From Gammaproteobacteria bacterium (lineage in GTDB: Bacteria > Pseudomonadota > Gammaproteobacteria > Pseudomonadales > DSM-25080), in NCBI GenBank assembly GCA_013372965.1, contig JABXIR010000151.1, positions 1-17,317 on the forward strand: a stretch of DNA of 17,317 bases, read 5' to 3'. Position 1 is the stretch's first letter. Each line of letters starts with the position of its first letter. Positions 15,908 through 17,317 of this stretch are shown here, one piece after another. The notes beneath the pieces are model-generated. The model did not search any database, was not told where the DNA came from, and saw nothing but the letters and a program-made list of their open reading frames with translations. Position numbers and translations under genes: made by a program.

Positions 15908-15911
15908 CTTA

Positions 15912-17204
15912 TTACGCTGATGCGCTTGGCTTAGCAGCACTTTCGTCTTGACGATATACAATCAAAGGTTTTCCATCTCCCGTGATACTTTTCTCGTCAA
16001 CAACCACTTTGGCTACGTTATCGAGGGAAGGTAAATCGTACATCGTATCGAGCAAAGCATTCTCAAGAATCGATCGCAATCCTCGCGCACCCGTTCGACG
16101 TTGTAACGCTTTCGACGCTACGGCTTTCAATGCTTCTTTACGGAACTCCAATTCAGCGCCTTCCATGCTGAACAACGCTTCGTATTGCTTTGTCAGCGCA
16201 TTTTTAGGTTCGCTAAGAATTTCGACTAATGCGGCTTCATCTAGCTCTTCGAGCGTAGCAATCACTGGTAAACGTCCCACAAATTCAGGAATGAGACCAT
16301 ACTTAACCAAATCTTCTGGCTCGAGTTTTTTTACCGCGTCACTAAACGCCTGCTTTTCATCTTTGGACGTGACCTCAGCACCAAAGCCAATACCACCTTT
16401 CTCGGTACGATCCTTGATGACAGATTCGAGACCTGCAAACGCACCACCACAAATAAACAAGATCTTCGACGTATCAACCTGCAGAAATTCCTGCTGCGGA
16501 TGCTTACGTCCGCCCTGCGGTGGCACCGATGCCACAGTTCCCTCAATGAGTTTCAGTAAGGCTTGTTGCACTCCTTCACCGGACACATCACGGGTAATCG
16601 ATGGATTATCGGCTTTTCGTGAAATCTTGTCGATTTCATCAATGTAGACAATGCCACGCTGCGCTTTCTCTACATCGTAGTCGCAGTTTTGCAATAACTT
16701 CTGGATGATATTTTCAACATCCTCGCCGACATAGCCAGCCTCAGTTAACGTTGTGGCGTCCGCCATAGTGAAAGGCACATCTAAGGTTCTGGCCAACGTC
16801 TGCGCGAGCAGCGTTTTACCACAGCCCGTCGGACCCACTAACAAAACGTTCGACTTACCGAGCTCTACATTGTCGTCTTTGCTGCGTTTTTCGTCTTCGG
16901 ACAATAAGCGCTTGTAGTGGTTGTAGACCGCCACTGCCAGCACACGCTTAGCGGTTTCTTGGCCAATCACGTAGTCATCTAACGCAGCCTTAAGCTCTGC
17001 AGGTGTCGGCAGGTGATCGCGTTCAGATGGCGTAGAACCGCCCTTAATCTCTTCGTCGATAATATCGATGCATAAGTCGACACATTCATCGCAAATGAAC
17101 ACGGATGGGCCTGCAATGAGTTTCTTAACCTCGTGCTGGCTCTTACCGCAAAACGAGCAGTACAACAATTTGGCGTTGTCTGAACTCTTTGAACTATCGG
17201 TCAT
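15912..17204 (-). CDS. clpX: ClpX, ATP-dependent unfoldase subunit of ClpXP
   Basis: The 430-residue AAA+ unfoldase feeds substrates into the ClpP protease. The N-terminal zinc domain has Cys16, Cys19, Cys38 and Cys41. The ATPase has Walker A GPTGCGKT (124-131) and Walker B IVYIDEID with Asp189-Glu190. The pore loop GYVG (157-160), the RKH loop (233-235) and the IGF loop for docking to ClpP (272-274) are all present, so it should be active with ClpP. GARGLRSILE (about 373-382) marks the sensor-2 region. The length and start fit the family: ATG with GGAG seven bases upstream. It follows clpP after a 67-bp gap that contains a sigma-32-like element, so it may be transcribed both with clpP and alone. 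Confidence 0.98.
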   Translation of the reverse strand: MTDSSKSSDNAKLLYCSFCGKSQHEVKKLIAGPSVFICDECVDLCIDIIDEEIKGGSTPSERDHLPTPAELKAALDDYVIGQETAKRVLAVAVYNHYKRLLSEDEKRSKDDNVELGKSNVLLVGPTGCGKTLLAQTLARTLDVPFTMADATTLTEAGYVGEDVENIIQKLLQNCDYDVEKAQRGIVYIDEIDKISRKADNPSITRDVSGEGVQQALLKLIEGTVASVPPQGGRKHPQQEFLQVDTSKILFICGGAFAGLESVIKDRTEKGGIGFGAEVTSKDEKQAFSDAVKKLEPEDLVKYGLIPEFVGRLPVIATLEELDEAALVEILSEPKNALTKQYEALFSMEGAELEFRKEALKAVASKALQRRTGARGLRSILENALLDTMYDLPSLDNVAKVVVDEKSITGDGKPLIVYRQDESAAKPSASA

Positions 17205-17240
17205 TTGCTTACTCCATAAATACTACTGGTCATACTTAAC

Positions 17241-17270
17241 AAGATGCGGCCTTCTATAAAAAATTTCAAG
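17241..17270 (-). promoter_or_regulatory. clpX: Possible sigma-32-like promoter for clpX
   Basis: On the minus strand CTTGAAA (17270-17264) is followed after 14 bases by CCGCATCTT (17249-17241), one base different from the RpoH -10 consensus CCCCATnT. The -35 begins one base after the clpP stop codon. The element resembles the lon promoter in flanking bases too. In E. coli clpX is transcribed mainly with clpP, so this would be a secondary promoter. Confidence 0.5.
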
Positions 17271-17271
17271 T

Positions 17272-17317
17272 CTAAACTGGACGCTTCTCGAGAACTTCAT
17301 CGACTAGACCATACGCC
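17272..17317 (-). CDS. clpP: ClpP protease subunit, last 14 codons only
   Basis: On the minus strand the right edge reads AYGLVDEVLEKRPV followed by TAG (17274-17272). EYGLVD is the conserved C-terminal region of ClpP, the tetradecameric serine peptidase of ClpXP, and the position directly upstream of clpX is where clpP lies in nearly all gammaproteobacteria. The rest of the gene, including the catalytic Ser-His-Asp residues, is outside the window. Confidence 0.9.
   Translation of the reverse strand, partial: AYGLVDEVLEKRPV

Noticed and set aside
15982..16647. A 221-codon open frame on the plus strand opposite clpX
   Set aside because: It lies entirely inside clpX, is rich in serine and alanine as is usual for antisense frames of conserved genes, and shows no domain or ribosome site.
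1..17317. Novel defence, mobile, CRISPR or biosynthetic system
   Set aside because: Every gene of normal size belongs to a recognised core family or a conserved syntenic position; there are no integrase, transposase, toxin-antitoxin or repeat-spacer structures.

Overview
The window is an ordinary, gene-dense stretch of a gammaproteobacterial chromosome, probably from a marine or environmental relative of the Pseudomonadales/Oceanospirillales. That placement rests on gene content and order, not on any phylogenetic computation. All proteins look like vertically inherited core genes. I see no mobile element, CRISPR array, tRNA, rRNA or defence cassette, and no gene-free stretch longer than about 215 bases.

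Layout from left to right. The 3' end of a CPA2-type cation/proton antiporter (+) meets sohB (-) tail to tail. Divergent from sohB is a short-chain dehydrogenase (+), which meets nudC (-) tail to tail. nudC is translationally coupled to an upstream FimL-like gene (-). Divergent from that is nhaB (+), followed by a strong hairpin. Then come dnaQ, rnhA and a yafS-like methyltransferase, read on the minus strand as the tightly overlapping operon yafS-rnhA-dnaQ. Divergent from it is gloB-mltD (+), which ends at a bidirectional terminator. The right third is the minus-strand block clpP (only its last 14 codons are visible), clpX, lon, hupB, ppiD.

From memory, the same gene families occur in the same general order in Pseudomonas aeruginosa around PA1801-PA1832 (clpP-clpX-lon-hupB-ppiD ... 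mltD-gloB-methyltransferase-rnhA-dnaQ ... nhaB ... fimL-nudC ... SDR ... sohB). The mltD-gloB-yafS-rnhA-dnaQ cluster is also known from E. coli. This synteny supports the weaker calls (FimL, YafS).

The right block is a protein quality-control module: ClpXP and Lon proteases, the nucleoid protein HU-beta and the periplasmic chaperone PpiD. Both lon and clpX are preceded by sequences resembling heat-shock (sigma-32) promoters, and these two elements also share flanking bases. hupB has a near-consensus sigma-70 promoter with a perfect 12-bp palindrome at the expected transcription start.

Several start codons should differ from the longest open frame: sohB (TTG with a well-placed Shine-Dalgarno), nhaB (internal ATG), hupB (internal GTG) and gloB (ambiguous). 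rnhA must use TTG. I found no convincing new biological system. The most interesting points are the paired heat-shock elements, the FimL-like protein with three Hpt-like motifs lacking histidine, the degenerate methyltransferase fold of the YafS-like protein, and several palindromes or hairpins without an assigned role.
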